From Rufibacter hautae (lineage in GTDB: Bacteria > Bacteroidota > Bacteroidia > Cytophagales > Hymenobacteraceae), in NCBI RefSeq assembly GCF_008271695.1, contig NZ_VKKY01000002.1, positions 62,001 through 126,000 of the forward strand: a stretch of DNA of 64,000 bases, read 5' to 3'. A model generated the notes under the pieces. It saw only the letters and a list, made by a program, of their open reading frames with translations. It made no database searches and was not told the DNA's origin. Position 1 is the first letter of the stretch, and each line of letters starts with the position of its first letter. Both the position numbers and the translations under genes were made by a program. This document shows, one piece after another, positions 33,099-42,910 of the stretch.

Positions 33099-34194
33099 GA
33101 GACAATATAGATTCATCATCAGCGGTGGTGGTACCGGCGGGCACATTTACCCGGCCGTGGCCATTGCCAACGAAATCAAACGCCTGCACCCGTCGGCGGA
33201 GATTCTGTTTGTGGGTGCCCAAGGGCGCATGGAGATGACGCGCGTGCCGGAGGCCGGCTATAAAATTATCGGGCTCTGGATCAGCGGACTACAGCGCCGG
33301 CTTACGGTGGACAATCTTTCCTTTCCGCTGAAAGTGATTTCCAGCATCCGGAAGGCCTACAAAATCATCAAAGACTTCAAGCCCGATGCGGTGGTAGGGG
33401 TGGGCGGTTACGCTAGTGGCCCTCTGCTGTACGCAGCCACCAAAATGGAGATTCCGTCTCTCATTCAGGAGCAGAATTCCCACGCGGGCATCACCAATAA
33501 GCTGCTGGCCAACAAAGTGGACAAAGTTTGCGTGGCCTATGACAGCATGTACAAGTATTTCCCCAGCGCCAAGATCGTGCTCACCGGTAACCCTGTGCGC
33601 CGTGACATCACTGAACTGGACGGTAAACGAACCGAAGCCATGCAGTTTTTCGGGCTGAACCCAGACCGGCTGACGTTCTTGGTCATTGGGGGCAGTCTGG
33701 GGGCACGCACTTTGAACCAGAGCACGCAACTGGCGCTGCAGAAAATCCAGGAAGCGGGCTATAACCTGATCTGGCAAACCGGAAAAGCCTTTTTCCCCAC
33801 CGCCGAGGAATCGGTGGGAAACTACCCTGCGGACCAGATCAAAGCCTCTGATTTTATCAAACGGATGGACTTGGCCTACGCCGCCGCTGATGTGGTGATT
33901 TCGCGGGCCGGAGCGCTATCCATCTCGGAGTTGTGCCTGGCCAAAAAACCATCTATCCTGGTGCCCTCGCCTAACGTGGCCGAAGACCACCAGACCAAAA
34001 ACGCCATGGCCCTGGTGCAGAAAGATGCCGCCGTGCTGGTGAAAGACTTTGAGGCCTCGCAGAAACTATGGGATGCCGCTTTTGCTTTGGCCAAAGACCC
34101 AAACAAGCAACAGGCCTTGCGTGAGAACATTGCCCAGTTGGCAAAACCGCACGCCACAGAAGCCATTGTCCAAGAACTTTTGAAACTAACCTGA
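33091..34194 (+). CDS. murG: UDP-GlcNAc:lipid I transferase MurG
   Basis: A 367-aa GT-B fold transferase that converts lipid I to lipid II. It has the glycine loop SGGGTGGHIYPAVAIA (about 10-25), GVGGYASGP, QEQNSHAGITN and the SRAGALSISELCLA donor-binding motif (about 270-283). The start overlaps ftsW by eight bases, and the end meets murC at TGATG. Confidence 0.97.
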   Translation: MPERQYRFIISGGGTGGHIYPAVAIANEIKRLHPSAEILFVGAQGRMEMTRVPEAGYKIIGLWISGLQRRLTVDNLSFPLKVISSIRKAYKIIKDFKPDAVVGVGGYASGPLLYAATKMEIPSLIQEQNSHAGITNKLLANKVDKVCVAYDSMYKYFPSAKIVLTGNPVRRDITELDGKRTEAMQFFGLNPDRLTFLVIGGSLGARTLNQSTQLALQKIQEAGYNLIWQTGKAFFPTAEESVGNYPADQIKASDFIKRMDLAYAAADVVISRAGALSISELCLAKKPSILVPSPNVAEDHQTKNAMALVQKDAAVLVKDFEASQKLWDAAFALAKDPNKQQALRENIAQLAKPHATEAIVQELLKLT

Positions 34195-35600
34195 TGAACC
34201 TGCACCAATACCGCCATATCTATTTTCTGGGCATCGGGGGAATTGGCATGAGCGCCATTGCCCGGTGGTTCCTGGCCAAGGGGTTCACGGTGGCCGGCTA
34301 TGACCGTACGCCCACCCCCTTGACCCAAAAGCTGACCGAGGAAGGCGCCACCATCCATTTTGAGGATGACGTGCAGCTGATTCCTGCCTCTTTTAGGGAA
34401 AACAAGGCCGAAACGCTGGTGGTCTTAACGCCAGCCGTTCCGGCTAACCACGCCGAGCGGCAGTATTTGGAGCAGGAAGGCTTCACCATCATGAAGCGCT
34501 CGCAGGTGCTGGGGCTTCTCACCCATGACCAGTATTTGGTGGCTGTGGCAGGCACGCACGGAAAAACGACTACCTCGTCAATGGTGGCGCACCTGCTGCA
34601 CCACGCTAATGTCTCCACCTCTGCCTTTTTAGGGGGTATTTCTACGGATTTAGGCTCAAACCTGCTCTTGCCGCACCAGGAAGAGGAGCGTGCCCTGGCC
34701 GTGGTGGAAGCCGATGAGTATGACCGCTCGTTCCTTACCCTTCACCCAGATATCGCCATTGTCACCTCCACCGATCCGGACCATTTGGATATCTATGGGG
34801 AGAAGGAGGCATTGGTGGAATCGTTCCGGCAGTTTGTGCGGCAGATCAAACCAAACGGCTATTTGTTGCTCAACCATACGGCAGATCAGAGTCTGGCGGA
34901 GGCCATTGACCCATCCGTAACCGTGATCAGGTACCGGCTTGAGAATGAGGAACTAAGCGCTACGGACGTGAAGATTGCCGGGGGCGCCATGAAATTTTCG
35001 GCTCGGGGGCGGAACTTACTTCTGCCCGAGACTGCTTTGCAGGTCCCTGGCTTTCATAACGTGGAGAACGCTCTGGCGGCCGCACAGGCGGTTTCCTTGC
35101 TCGGCGTTCCAGTGGAAAAAATAAGGTCGGGAATTTCAGAGTATACGGGTGTAAAAAGGCGGTTCGAAAAGGTATTTGCATCTGAAAAAAGAGTATATTT
35201 AGATGATTATGCTCACCACCCCAAAGAGATAGAGGCGTTCCTTCAATCGGTAAGGGCGTTGTATCCGGGGCAGAGGCTGAGGGTAATCTTTCAACCGCAC
35301 TTATTTACTCGCACCCGCGACTTTTTAGATGGATTTGCCCGAAGCCTGAGCCTCGCGGATGAGGTATGGCTTTTGGAGATATATCCCGCCCGGGAGCTGC
35401 CAATTCCGGGGGTAAACTCGGCATTATTGTTTGAGCAATTGAAGACGAATAAGCGCCTATTGCGAAAAAATGAAGTGTTGGAGTTATTGGCAAACGATTT
35501 GGACTATAATGTGTTAGCTACCGTTGGGGCCGGGGATATAGACACCTTGGTGCCAGAGATTAAATGCTTACTGGAGGAGAAGGACCATGTTATGGAATAG
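34194..35600 (+). CDS. murC: UDP-N-acetylmuramate-L-alanine ligase
   Basis: A 468-aa Mur ligase that adds the first amino acid. It has the N-terminal FLGIGGIGMSAIARW fold, the P-loop AGTHGKTTTSSM (about 118-129), EADEYDRSFL and the DDYAHHPKEIEA motif. It overlaps ftsQ by 14 bases. A 36-bp palindrome copy is embedded at 34379-34414 (codons around IPASFRENKAET) without breaking the frame. The last 450 bases are visibly AT-richer than the rest of the cluster. Confidence 0.97.
   Translation: MNLHQYRHIYFLGIGGIGMSAIARWFLAKGFTVAGYDRTPTPLTQKLTEEGATIHFEDDVQLIPASFRENKAETLVVLTPAVPANHAERQYLEQEGFTIMKRSQVLGLLTHDQYLVAVAGTHGKTTTSSMVAHLLHHANVSTSAFLGGISTDLGSNLLLPHQEEERALAVVEADEYDRSFLTLHPDIAIVTSTDPDHLDIYGEKEALVESFRQFVRQIKPNGYLLLNHTADQSLAEAIDPSVTVIRYRLENEELSATDVKIAGGAMKFSARGRNLLLPETALQVPGFHNVENALAAAQAVSLLGVPVEKIRSGISEYTGVKRRFEKVFASEKRVYLDDYAHHPKEIEAFLQSVRALYPGQRLRVIFQPHLFTRTRDFLDGFARSLSLADEVWLLEIYPARELPIPGVNSALLFEQLKTNKRLLRKNEVLELLANDLDYNVLATVGAGDIDTLVPEIKCLLEEKDHVME
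34379..34414. repeat. 36-bp palindrome-like copy inside murC
   Basis: The right 25 bases (CTTTTAGGGAAAACAAGGCC then GAAAC) match the family well; the left end is degenerate (GATTCCTGCC). It encodes part of a variable surface region of MurC. Confidence 0.45.
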
Positions 35601-36348
35601 AAAGGTAAAAGCGCTTCTATTTGCCGTTTTTTGCATGGGGGGCTTTGTGTTTTTAGCGGGATTTTCAAAAGCTAGACAGGAGGGAAAAATATGTAAAAAA
35701 GTTAATATTAAAATTGATAATGAGTATAACAATTACTTTCTTAGTGAATCGGAAGTGATGGCACTGCTGACCCGTAACGGGAGTCAGCCGCTCACGGGAA
35801 TGAAAAAAGAGGAGATTGATCTCAAGCGTCTGGAAATGCGGATTAAATCGCATAAATTTGTGCGCGAAGCAGAGGTCTCTCGTGATCTGGAGGGAAACAT
35901 CAATGTCACGATTCAGCAAAACCGGCCAATAGCCAGGTTGCTAAGCACTGAAAAGGACGTGTACCTGGACGAAGAAGGAAATCAGCTGCCTTTGTCTACC
36001 CTGTACACGGCCCATGTCATCCCCGTGACAGCTTCAGTGGTGACATCTGCCAAAGGAGGTTCCTTTTTTCAGGACTCAGTGGGAATTGCGTATCTGTCCC
36101 TGCTACGGTACATTGAAAAAGACCCGTTCTGGAACGCCCAGCTTGCCCACATGGACATTGATCCGCAAGGCAAGGTGAGCTTTTTGACCCAGGTGGGTGA
36201 CCAGCGCATTGAATTCGGGAAACCGGTGAATGTGCAGGAGAAATTCAGACGGCTTTTCATTTTCTACAAGGAAGTGATGCCGGTTGTAGGTTGGGACAAG
36301 TACAGCCGCTTGAATGTGGAATACAAGGATCAGATTATTTGTGAATAG
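35587..36348 (+). CDS. ftsQ: cell division protein FtsQ/DivIB-like
   Basis: A 253-aa bitopic protein with a basic N-terminus, one transmembrane helix (ALLFAVFCMGGFVFLAGF, about 9-26), a POTRA-like domain (about 38-110: INIDNEY-type strand, LKRLEMRIKSHKFVREAEVSRDL) and a beta domain ending near YKDQIICE. Position between murC and ftsA and the domain order identify it. It links FtsL/B to the early divisome. The first 200 bases are AT-rich compared with the rest of the cluster. Confidence 0.88.
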   Translation: MLWNRKVKALLFAVFCMGGFVFLAGFSKARQEGKICKKVNIKIDNEYNNYFLSESEVMALLTRNGSQPLTGMKKEEIDLKRLEMRIKSHKFVREAEVSRDLEGNINVTIQQNRPIARLLSTEKDVYLDEEGNQLPLSTLYTAHVIPVTASVVTSAKGGSFFQDSVGIAYLSLLRYIEKDPFWNAQLAHMDIDPQGKVSFLTQVGDQRIEFGKPVNVQEKFRRLFIFYKEVMPVVGWDKYSRLNVEYKDQIICE

Positions 36349-36356
36349 TTAAAAAC

Positions 36357-37691
36357 ATGACGCAGAACGACAAAATAGTTGTAGGCTTAGACATTGGAAC
36401 AACCAAAATTTGCGCGCTCGTAGGTAGGAAGAATGAATACGGCAAGCTAGAGATCCTTGGCTTGGGAAAAGCGGTTTCTGAAGGGGTAGTGCGGGGCATG
36501 GTAAGCAACATTGACAAAACCGTTGAAGCCATCCGTAAAGCGATAAGACAGGCAGAAGAGCAATCTGGCATTGACATAAAGGTAGTGAACGTGGGTATTG
36601 CCGGGCAGCACATCAAGAGCCTGCAGCACAACGGCAGCATTACGCGCACTTCCCTGGACAGCGAGATCACCGTTGAAGACGTGAACCGTCTGACCAATGA
36701 CATGTACCGTCTGGTGACACCGCCGGGCAGTGAGATCATCCACGTCATGCCACAAGACTACAAAGTGGATTACGAGGACGGCATCATGGACCCCGTGGGT
36801 ATGTCTGGCGTGCGTCTGGAAGGCAATTTCCACATCATCACGGCCCAATCTAACGCGGTGAACAACATCACTAAGTGCATCACTCGTGCCGGTCTTGAAA
36901 TTGACCAACTCATTTTGGAACCATTGGCTTCCTGCATGTCTGTGCTGAGCGAAGAGGAGCGCGAAGCCGGTGTAGCCCTGATTGACATTGGGGGCGGAAC
37001 CACAGACTTGGCCATCTTCAAAGACAATATTATCCGGCACACCGCAGTTCTTCCATTCGGGGGGAACATCATCACCTCAGACATCAAGCAGGGCTGCATG
37101 GTCATGCAGAACCAGGCTGAGCAACTGAAGGTGCGTTTTGGCAAGGCAATCGCGGACGAAGCCTCTGATAATGAGATCGTTTCCATCCCTGGCCTGCGTG
37201 ACCGGACTCCTAAAGAAATATCCTTAAAAAACCTTGCTTTTATTATAGAAGCAAGAATGGAGGAAATTGTTGAACTCGTTTACTCAGAAATTGTTAGAAG
37301 CGGGTATGCCAACCAATTGGCGGCAGGCGTTGTGATCACCGGTGGTGGTGCGCAACTGCAGAACCTGGTGCAATTAGTAGAGTACTTGACAGGCCTTGAT
37401 GCCCGTATCGGATATCCGAATGAGCATTTGGGTAAGAGCAAGATAGACTCTGTGAAAAGCCCCATGTTTGCAACTACCGTAGGTTTGGTTCTGGCTGGTT
37501 ACCAGGCACTGGATGAGCGGGTAAACCGCTATACAGAAATGGCTAACACTCCGGTTGTCCGGAGCACCAATGAGGCAAAACCAGTTCAGAAACCTAGTGG
37601 CGGCGGGGGAAGCGACTTCTTCAAGAAGATCTTTGAACGCACCAAAGGCATGCTGATCGATGATTTTGACGATAAGCAACAGAACTATTAA
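36357..37691 (+). CDS. ftsA: cell division protein FtsA
   Basis: A 444-aa actin-like ATPase that tethers FtsZ to the membrane. It has the phosphate-1 motif VGLDIGTTKICALVG (about 9-23), the phosphate-2 motif ALIDIGGGTTDLAIF (about 208-222) and GVVITGGGAQLQNL. The C-terminus (FFKKIFERTKGMLIDDFDD) carries an amphipathic helix for membrane binding. The start is 8 bases after ftsQ. Confidence 0.97.
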   Translation: MTQNDKIVVGLDIGTTKICALVGRKNEYGKLEILGLGKAVSEGVVRGMVSNIDKTVEAIRKAIRQAEEQSGIDIKVVNVGIAGQHIKSLQHNGSITRTSLDSEITVEDVNRLTNDMYRLVTPPGSEIIHVMPQDYKVDYEDGIMDPVGMSGVRLEGNFHIITAQSNAVNNITKCITRAGLEIDQLILEPLASCMSVLSEEEREAGVALIDIGGGTTDLAIFKDNIIRHTAVLPFGGNIITSDIKQGCMVMQNQAEQLKVRFGKAIADEASDNEIVSIPGLRDRTPKEISLKNLAFIIEARMEEIVELVYSEIVRSGYANQLAAGVVITGGGAQLQNLVQLVEYLTGLDARIGYPNEHLGKSKIDSVKSPMFATTVGLVLAGYQALDERVNRYTEMANTPVVRSTNEAKPVQKPSGGGGSDFFKKIFERTKGMLIDDFDDKQQNY

Positions 37692-37714
37692 CGCGTAATT
37701 TCAGGAGAGATAAC

Positions 37715-39223
37715 ATGAGTTTTTCATCGTATAAGTTTGATGTGCCATCACACTCCAAGTCTATCATCAAGGTGATTGGTGTTGGCGGAGGGGGAAGCAA
37801 TGCCGTGAACCACATGTTCAACCAAGGCATTAAGGACGTGGAGTTCGTGGTGTGCAATACCGATGAACAGGCGTTAAAAAGCAGCAGCGTGCCTAACAAA
37901 CTCCAGATCGGGACCACCCTTACCGAAGGGCTTGGTGCCGGCGCTAACCCAGAGCGTGGCAAACAGGCTGCCTTGGAAAGCAAAGAGGAGATTAGAGAAC
38001 TGTTAGGCGCCCACACCAAGATGGTCTTCATCACGGCGGGTATGGGTGGTGGAACCGGTACCGGTGCCGCCCCGGTAATTGCCAAAGTAGCCAAGGAGAT
38101 GGACATCCTGACGGTGGGTATCGTTACGGCTCCTTTCGCGTTTGAAGGCCGTAAGAAGCGCACCGCCGCTGACAACGGAATCAAAGAACTCAGCGACAAC
38201 TGCGATACCGTTCTTGTTATCCTCAATGATAAACTGCGCGAGATGTTTGGGAACCTGCCTATTAGGGCGGCGTTTGCCAAAGCCGATAACGTCCTGACCA
38301 CTGCTGCCAAAAGTATTGCCGAGATCATCACGGTGACTTCTGAGGTGAACGTGGACTTTGAAGACGTGAAGACGGTCATGAAAGACTCCGGCGCTGCCGT
38401 TATGGGTTCTGCCATCACCGAAGGTGAGAACAGAGCGCTGCGGGCTGCGGAGGAATCCCTGTCTTCTCCATTGCTAAACAACACTGATATCCACGGAGCG
38501 CAGAAAATCCTTCTTTCCATTATGTCTGGTGACCAGGCTGAGCTGGAGATGGATGAACTGACCGAAATCACTGATTACATCCAGGAGAAAGCCGGCGATG
38601 ATTCAGAGGTGATTTTTGGCCATGGTATTGATTCTTCTTTGGGAGCTAGCATCCGGGTAACCGTGATTGCTACTGGTTTTGCACGCGAAATAGAAAGCCT
38701 GCCAGCCCCAAAAAAGTCTTTTGAGGCAGCAGCACCCGTTGGAGCAACTGCGCCTCAGGCCATAACTGAGGAAGTTGTTGAGCCAGTCGCTCCGGTAGTA
38801 TCCGCTACGTACACAGTAACCCCGCCGGCCACCGCTACCCAATTGGTAGCCAATGAGCCCGTGCGCAAACCCGCTCCGGTAGCTGAGAACACCAACCGTA
38901 TCGTTTTTGACCTGGATTCTGATAATGGGGTGGTAACGCCAGCCTACGAGGAAGAGGTTTTCGTGCCAGAGCCGATCCAGGAAAGCAGAGACCCACAGCA
39001 AAGCAGAATGGATGAGCGTCGCGAGCGTCTCCGCAGACTGAGCGCTGATGCTTACTCAGATGCCTCCATCAAGGAGAAACTGGAAGTGCCTGCTTACCTG
39101 CGCAGAAACGTGCAACTGGAAAACGTGGTGCCTTCGGCTGAGCAGAAGATCTCCCGCTTCAACTTGAACGATGACAATGAACTTTTAGGAGACAACCGTT
39201 TCCTGCATGATAATGTAGACTAG
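37715..39223 (+). CDS. ftsZ: cell division protein FtsZ
   Basis: A 502-aa tubulin-like GTPase that forms the division ring. It has KVIGVGGGGSNAVNHM (about 19-34), the tubulin signature GMGGGTGTGAAPVIAK (about 110-125) and a NVDFEDVKTVM T7-loop region. The GTPase core ends near 330 and is followed by a long, variable linker of about 110 residues rich in A, P, V and E. A conserved C-terminal segment VPAYLRRNVQLE then provides the FtsA-binding peptide, followed by a further 35-residue tail. Confidence 0.98.
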   Translation: MSFSSYKFDVPSHSKSIIKVIGVGGGGSNAVNHMFNQGIKDVEFVVCNTDEQALKSSSVPNKLQIGTTLTEGLGAGANPERGKQAALESKEEIRELLGAHTKMVFITAGMGGGTGTGAAPVIAKVAKEMDILTVGIVTAPFAFEGRKKRTAADNGIKELSDNCDTVLVILNDKLREMFGNLPIRAAFAKADNVLTTAAKSIAEIITVTSEVNVDFEDVKTVMKDSGAAVMGSAITEGENRALRAAEESLSSPLLNNTDIHGAQKILLSIMSGDQAELEMDELTEITDYIQEKAGDDSEVIFGHGIDSSLGASIRVTVIATGFAREIESLPAPKKSFEAAAPVGATAPQAITEEVVEPVAPVVSATYTVTPPATATQLVANEPVRKPAPVAENTNRIVFDLDSDNGVVTPAYEEEVFVPEPIQESRDPQQSRMDERRERLRRLSADAYSDASIKEKLEVPAYLRRNVQLENVVPSAEQKISRFNLNDDNELLGDNRFLHDNVD

Positions 39224-39225
39224 GC

Positions 39226-39261
39226 ATTTTAGCCCTGTTTTTAAAAAAGAAGCCCTGAAAC
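39226..39261. repeat. 36-bp dispersed palindrome, copy 14
   Basis: ATTTTAGCCCTGTTTTTAA on the left and AGAAGCCCTGAAAC on the right. It starts two bases after the ftsZ stop codon, and its right half is the left arm of the ftsZ terminator. Confidence 0.7.
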
Positions 39262-39287
39262 GGATTGCGTTTCAGGGCTTCTTTTTT
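39243..39287 (+). terminator. terminator of the dcw cluster
   Basis: A perfect 20-bp stem (39243-39262 with 39268-39287; core GAAGCCCTGAAACG) with a 5-base loop and T run, 20 bases after ftsZ. The A run on the left lets it work from the opposite side too. Confidence 0.95.
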
Positions 39288-39380
39288 GTGTTTAGATGCA
39301 ACAGACAGAGGAAGGTTTTTCTTATTGAATGAATCAGCCTATAGTTGATTTCAACTTACCTTTAGGTATCGGCTTGATTC

Positions 39381-39905
39381 CTAAAAAGAGAGAAATTCCT
39401 CTATCTGTTCTTCCAGAAGCTGGCGGTACAGAGGGTTGGTGAACTGTCCTTCCTGCATGTGTTTGTGGATGTAAGGAAAGCGGGGTTTCTGGGCCAGCAC
39501 GTGCAGCCCACAATAATGGAGCACATCGGTGAGGTGGCTTAGGGCAATGTTTCCGCCCTGGCTACCGGTAGAGAGGCCTACTAGAGCACCTTTCTTTCTG
39601 CGCAGGGCCGCCGGGTACTCCAGGCCATCAATAAACGCCTTCAGCACGCCAGGGTAGGAGCAGTTGTATTCCGGCACAATAAACACGATTTTCTGCACCT
39701 CGGCCACGCGTTTCCTTAGGTCAATGAATTCCTGCGAGTAGAGTTCACTCTTGTAGAGGTTGGGTGAGGCGAAATCAAGGGGAAGATCCTGCAAATCCAG
39801 AATGTCTGATTCCTGCCCACGGGCCGAGAGTGATTGTTGGTACAGGTTGGCCACTTTCAGGGTGATGGAATTAGGTCGGTTGGTGCCCGATATTATGAGT
39901 ATCAT
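39381..39905 (-). CDS. NADPH-dependent FMN reductase family protein
   Basis: A 174-aa flavodoxin-fold protein. The phosphate loop SGTNRPNSITLKVA (about 5-18) binds FMN, and FIVPEYNCSYPGVLKAFID (about 76-94) is the typical second motif of the NADPH-dependent FMN reductase/azoreductase group. GLSTGSQGGNIALSHL follows. It reduces flavin or quinone-like substrates in the cytoplasm. It is a single gene between the dcw terminator and the sdh operon. A TAACTTTA box on the minus strand at 39946-39953 may be its promoter. Confidence 0.9.
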   Translation of the reverse strand: MILIISGTNRPNSITLKVANLYQQSLSARGQESDILDLQDLPLDFASPNLYKSELYSQEFIDLRKRVAEVQKIVFIVPEYNCSYPGVLKAFIDGLEYPAALRRKKGALVGLSTGSQGGNIALSHLTDVLHYCGLHVLAQKPRFPYIHKHMQEGQFTNPLYRQLLEEQIEEFLSF

Positions 39906-39999
39906 TAAGCTATAGGTTAGGCTAGTGTAACAGCGTAAGCAGGGCTAAAGTTACTGCTTTTGTGCGCTTCCCCGCTAAACGCAGATTCCTTCGGCTTTT

Positions 40000-40034
40000 G
40001 TTTCAAGGCCATATTCTTGAAAATGGCCAAAAAC
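40000..40034. repeat. 36-bp family palindrome, copy 15 (35 bp)
   Basis: GTTTCAAGGCCATATTC on the left and TTGAAAATGGCCAAAAAC on the right. Its last three bases are the first bases of the sdh terminator stem. Confidence 0.75.
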
Positions 40035-40072
40035 GAAAGGCGGAGCCTCTTAGGGAAGCTCCGCCTTTCGTT
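40032..40072 (-). terminator. terminator of the sdhCAB operon
   Basis: AACGAAAGGCGGAGC (40032-40046) and GCTCCGCCTTTCGTT (40058-40072) form a perfect 15-bp stem. On the minus strand it follows the sdhB stop codon by 16 bases. Confidence 0.9.
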
Positions 40073-40088
40073 ATGGAATTAGTTGTTC

Positions 40089-40871
40089 TTACACGTTCTC
40101 TGACGTGAAAGAAGCGTTGATGTACTCGCGGTTCAGCATGGCGATGTTCTCCAGGGAGATACCCACCGGGCACTCAGCGGCGCAAGATCCGATGTTGGTA
40201 CAAGCCCCGAACCCTTCTTTGTCCATCTGAGCCACCATGTTCTCCACGCGCGTTTTGCGCTCTACTTTCCCCTGTGGCAGCAAAGCCAATTGGGAAACCT
40301 TAGCAGAGGTGAAAAGCATAGCCGAGCCGTTCTTACAGGCCGCTACACAAGCCCCGCACTGGATACAGGTAGCAGCGTCAAACGCCTTATCAGCAATGGA
40401 TTTAGGGATCGGAATCTCGTTCGCGTCCGGAACCCCACCTGTGTTCACCGAGATGTAACCACCGGCCTGCTGGATTCTATCCAAGGCGGAACGGTCGGTG
40501 CAAAGGTCTTTCAAGATTGGGAACGGACCTGCTCTCCAAGGCTCAATGGTGATGGTGTCACCGTCAGAGAATTTGCGCATGTGCAACTGGCACGTGGTGG
40601 TACCACGCTCAGGGCCGTGGGCCCGGCCGTTGATGTACAGGCTGCACATCCCGCAGATACCTTCGCGGCAGTCATGGTCAAACGCAACCGGGTCAATCCC
40701 CTGCAGGAGAAGGTCTTCGTTGAGCACGTCCATCATTTCCAGGAAAGACATTTCAGGAGAGATGTTTTTGATGTTATATGTTTCCAGCTTACCGGTCGCC
40801 TGGGAGTTTTTCTGTCTCCACACTTTCAGCGTCAGGTTCATTGGTTTGCTGTTAGGATTATTACCAGCCAT
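40089..40871 (-). CDS. sdhB: succinate dehydrogenase/fumarate reductase iron-sulfur subunit
   Basis: A 260-aa subunit that carries electrons from the flavoprotein to the membrane quinone site. It has the [2Fe-2S] region [15 protein letters not shown] (about 64-78) and the later cysteine sets [11 protein letters not shown] (about 167-177) and [15 protein letters not shown] (about 222-236) for the [4Fe-4S] and [3Fe-4S] clusters. This long, three-subunit form with a single cytochrome b is common in Bacteroidota. It is the last gene of sdhC-A-B, separated from sdhA by 115 bases containing inverted word repeats. Confidence 0.96.
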   Translation of the reverse strand: MAGNNPNSKPMNLTLKVWRQKNSQATGKLETYNIKNISPEMSFLEMMDVLNEDLLLQGIDPVAFDHDCREGICGMCSLYINGRAHGPERGTTTCQLHMRKFSDGDTITIEPWRAGPFPILKDLCTDRSALDRIQQAGGYISVNTGGVPDANEIPIPKSIADKAFDAATCIQCGACVAACKNGSAMLFTSAKVSQLALLPQGKVERKTRVENMVAQMDKEGFGACTNIGSCAAECPVGISLENIAMLNREYINASFTSENV

Positions 40872-40879
40872 TTCTTTCT

Positions 40880-40986
40880 AATTAAGAATTAAGAATGTTG
40901 AATTAGGAATCAGAAAAAGGGGTGTTGTCATGTATAGAACAAAGTACAAGGCCTCTTAATTCTTATTCCTAATCCTTAATTATCCA
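40880..40986. repeat. inverted word-repeat pair between sdhA and sdhB
   Basis: The left arm (40880-40911) has AATTAAGAATTAAGAATG and GAATTAGGAATCAG; the right arm (40955-40986) has TCTTAATTCTTATTCC and TAATCCTTAATTATCC. They are inverted with a spacer of about 43 bases. The right arm ends directly at the sdhA stop codon (40987). Confidence 0.75.
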
Positions 40987-42900
40987 TTATTTGTAGCTAC
41001 GCTGCGTCAGTTTCACGTTCTCGAACTTCAGCTCCTCTTTGTGCAATACGGGCTGTTGGTTGGTGCCGGTGTACTGCCAGGCAGCTACATACGTGTAGTT
41101 CTCATCGTCACGGAGGGCTTCGTTCTCTGGGGTCTGGTATTCCTCACGGAAGTGACCGCCGCAAGACTCATTGCGGTTCAGGGCGTCATCTACCATCAGT
41201 TCGCCCAGTTCCAAGAAATCCGCAACGCGGCCGGCTTTCTCCAGGGTCACGTTCAGCTCTTCGTTTACGCCAAGGATTTTCACGTCTCTCCAGAACTCAT
41301 CACGCAGCTTTCTGATCTCCTGTTTGGCGTACTGCAGACCTTCGGCGTTACGGGCCATACCGCAGTAATCCCACATCAAAAGACCAAGGGCTTTGTGGAA
41401 ATCGTCTACGGTTCTGGTTCCATTTACATTCAACAGGCGGTTCACCTCTGTCTGAACGGCAGCCTCGGCCTCTTTGAAGGCAGGGTGGCTGGTCTCAATC
41501 CTAGCGGTAGGATTCTGCGCCAGGTAGTCACCAATGGTGTACGGGATCACGAAGTAACCATCCGCCAGACCTTGCATCAGGGCAGAAGCTCCTAGGCGGT
41601 TTGCACCGTGGTCAGAGAAGTTGCACTCACCGGTGGCGTACAGACCAGGGATAGTGGTCATGAGGTTGTAATCTACCCAAAGACCGCCCATGGTGTAGTG
41701 CACCGCAGGGTAGATCCGCATGGGTTGCTCATATGGGTTCTCGCCGGTGATTTTGGCGTACATGTCAAAGAGGTTACCATACTTCTGAACTACCGTGTTC
41801 AAACCATCGCGTTTAATAACATCGGCGAAGTCCAGGTAAACGGCCAGCTTGGTGGTTCCTACGCCACGTCCTTCGTCGCAAGCCAGTTTGGCGTTACGGG
41901 AGGCCACGTCACGTGGTACCAGGTTACCGAAGGATGGGTATTTACGCTCCAGGAAGTAATCGCGCTCATCTTCTGGAATGTCCTGAGGGGCACGGTTGTC
42001 ACCCACTGCTTTCGGTACCCAAACGCGTCCGTCGTTCCGGAGGGACTCAGACATCAGCGTCAGCTTAGACTGATACCCGCCCGATACCGGGATACAGGTT
42101 GGGTGAATCTGGGTAAAGCATGGGTTGGCGAACAAGGCGCCTTTTTTATAGGCTCTCCAAGCGGCAGTGGCGTTAGAGCCCATGGCGTTGGTGGACAGGT
42201 AGAACACGTTGCCGTATCCACCGGTGGCCAAAATCACGGCGTGCGCGCTGTGCGATTCAATCTTGCCCGTCACCAAATGACGGGTCACGATACCACGGGC
42301 TTGGCCGTCTACCATTACCAGATCCAGCATCTCGGTACGTGGGTACATTTTCACCTTACCGTAAGCGATCTGACGGTTCAGGGCAGAGTAGGCACCCAAC
42401 AACAGCTGCTGTCCGGTTTGGCCCCTGGCGTAGAACGTCCGGCTAACCTGGGCACCCCCGAAGGAGCGGTTCGCCAGCAATCCGCCGTACTCACGCGCGA
42501 AAGGAACGCCCTGCGCCACGCATTGGTCAATGATATTCACGCTCACTTGGGCCAAACGGTACACGTTGGCTTCGCGGGCGCGGTAGTCACCGCCTTTGAT
42601 GGTATCATAGAACAGCCGGTACACGCTGTCACCATCGTTCTGGTAGTTCTTGGCAGCGTTGATACCTCCCTGCGCAGCAATGGAGTGCGCACGGCGTGGG
42701 CTGTCTTGGTAGCAGAAAGCCTTCACGTTGTACCCAAGCTCAGCCAGGGTAGCGGCGGCAGAGGCTCCGGCCAGACCGGTACCTACCACAATGATATCGT
42801 ATTTCCGTTTGTTAGCCGGGTTTACCAGCTTCACATTGAATTTATGCTTTTCCCATTTTTCGGCCAATGGCCCTTCGGGAATCTTTGAATCTAAAATCAT
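40987..42900 (-). CDS. sdhA: succinate dehydrogenase/fumarate reductase flavoprotein subunit
   Basis: A 637-aa subunit with covalent FAD that oxidises succinate or reduces fumarate. It shows the dinucleotide fold [19 protein letters not shown] (about 36-54), the flavin-binding [14 protein letters not shown] (about 76-89, His as FAD attachment), and the active-site region [16 protein letters not shown] (about 261-276) plus the late [17 protein letters not shown]. The length and motif order match the Bacteroidota SdhA. It lies 10 bases after sdhC. Confidence 0.97.
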   Translation of the reverse strand: MILDSKIPEGPLAEKWEKHKFNVKLVNPANKRKYDIIVVGTGLAGASAAATLAELGYNVKAFCYQDSPRRAHSIAAQGGINAAKNYQNDGDSVYRLFYDTIKGGDYRAREANVYRLAQVSVNIIDQCVAQGVPFAREYGGLLANRSFGGAQVSRTFYARGQTGQQLLLGAYSALNRQIAYGKVKMYPRTEMLDLVMVDGQARGIVTRHLVTGKIESHSAHAVILATGGYGNVFYLSTNAMGSNATAAWRAYKKGALFANPCFTQIHPTCIPVSGGYQSKLTLMSESLRNDGRVWVPKAVGDNRAPQDIPEDERDYFLERKYPSFGNLVPRDVASRNAKLACDEGRGVGTTKLAVYLDFADVIKRDGLNTVVQKYGNLFDMYAKITGENPYEQPMRIYPAVHYTMGGLWVDYNLMTTIPGLYATGECNFSDHGANRLGASALMQGLADGYFVIPYTIGDYLAQNPTARIETSHPAFKEAEAAVQTEVNRLLNVNGTRTVDDFHKALGLLMWDYCGMARNAEGLQYAKQEIRKLRDEFWRDVKILGVNEELNVTLEKAGRVADFLELGELMVDDALNRNESCGGHFREEYQTPENEALRDDENYTYVAAWQYTGTNQQPVLHKEELKFENVKLTQRSYK

Positions 42901-42910
42901 AGTGATCTAC

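Noticed and set aside
41608..42888. 426-aa plus-strand open frame opposite sdhA
   Set aside because: It is an antisense shadow of a conserved gene in GC-rich sequence; composition (G, V, H rich) is typical of such artefacts.
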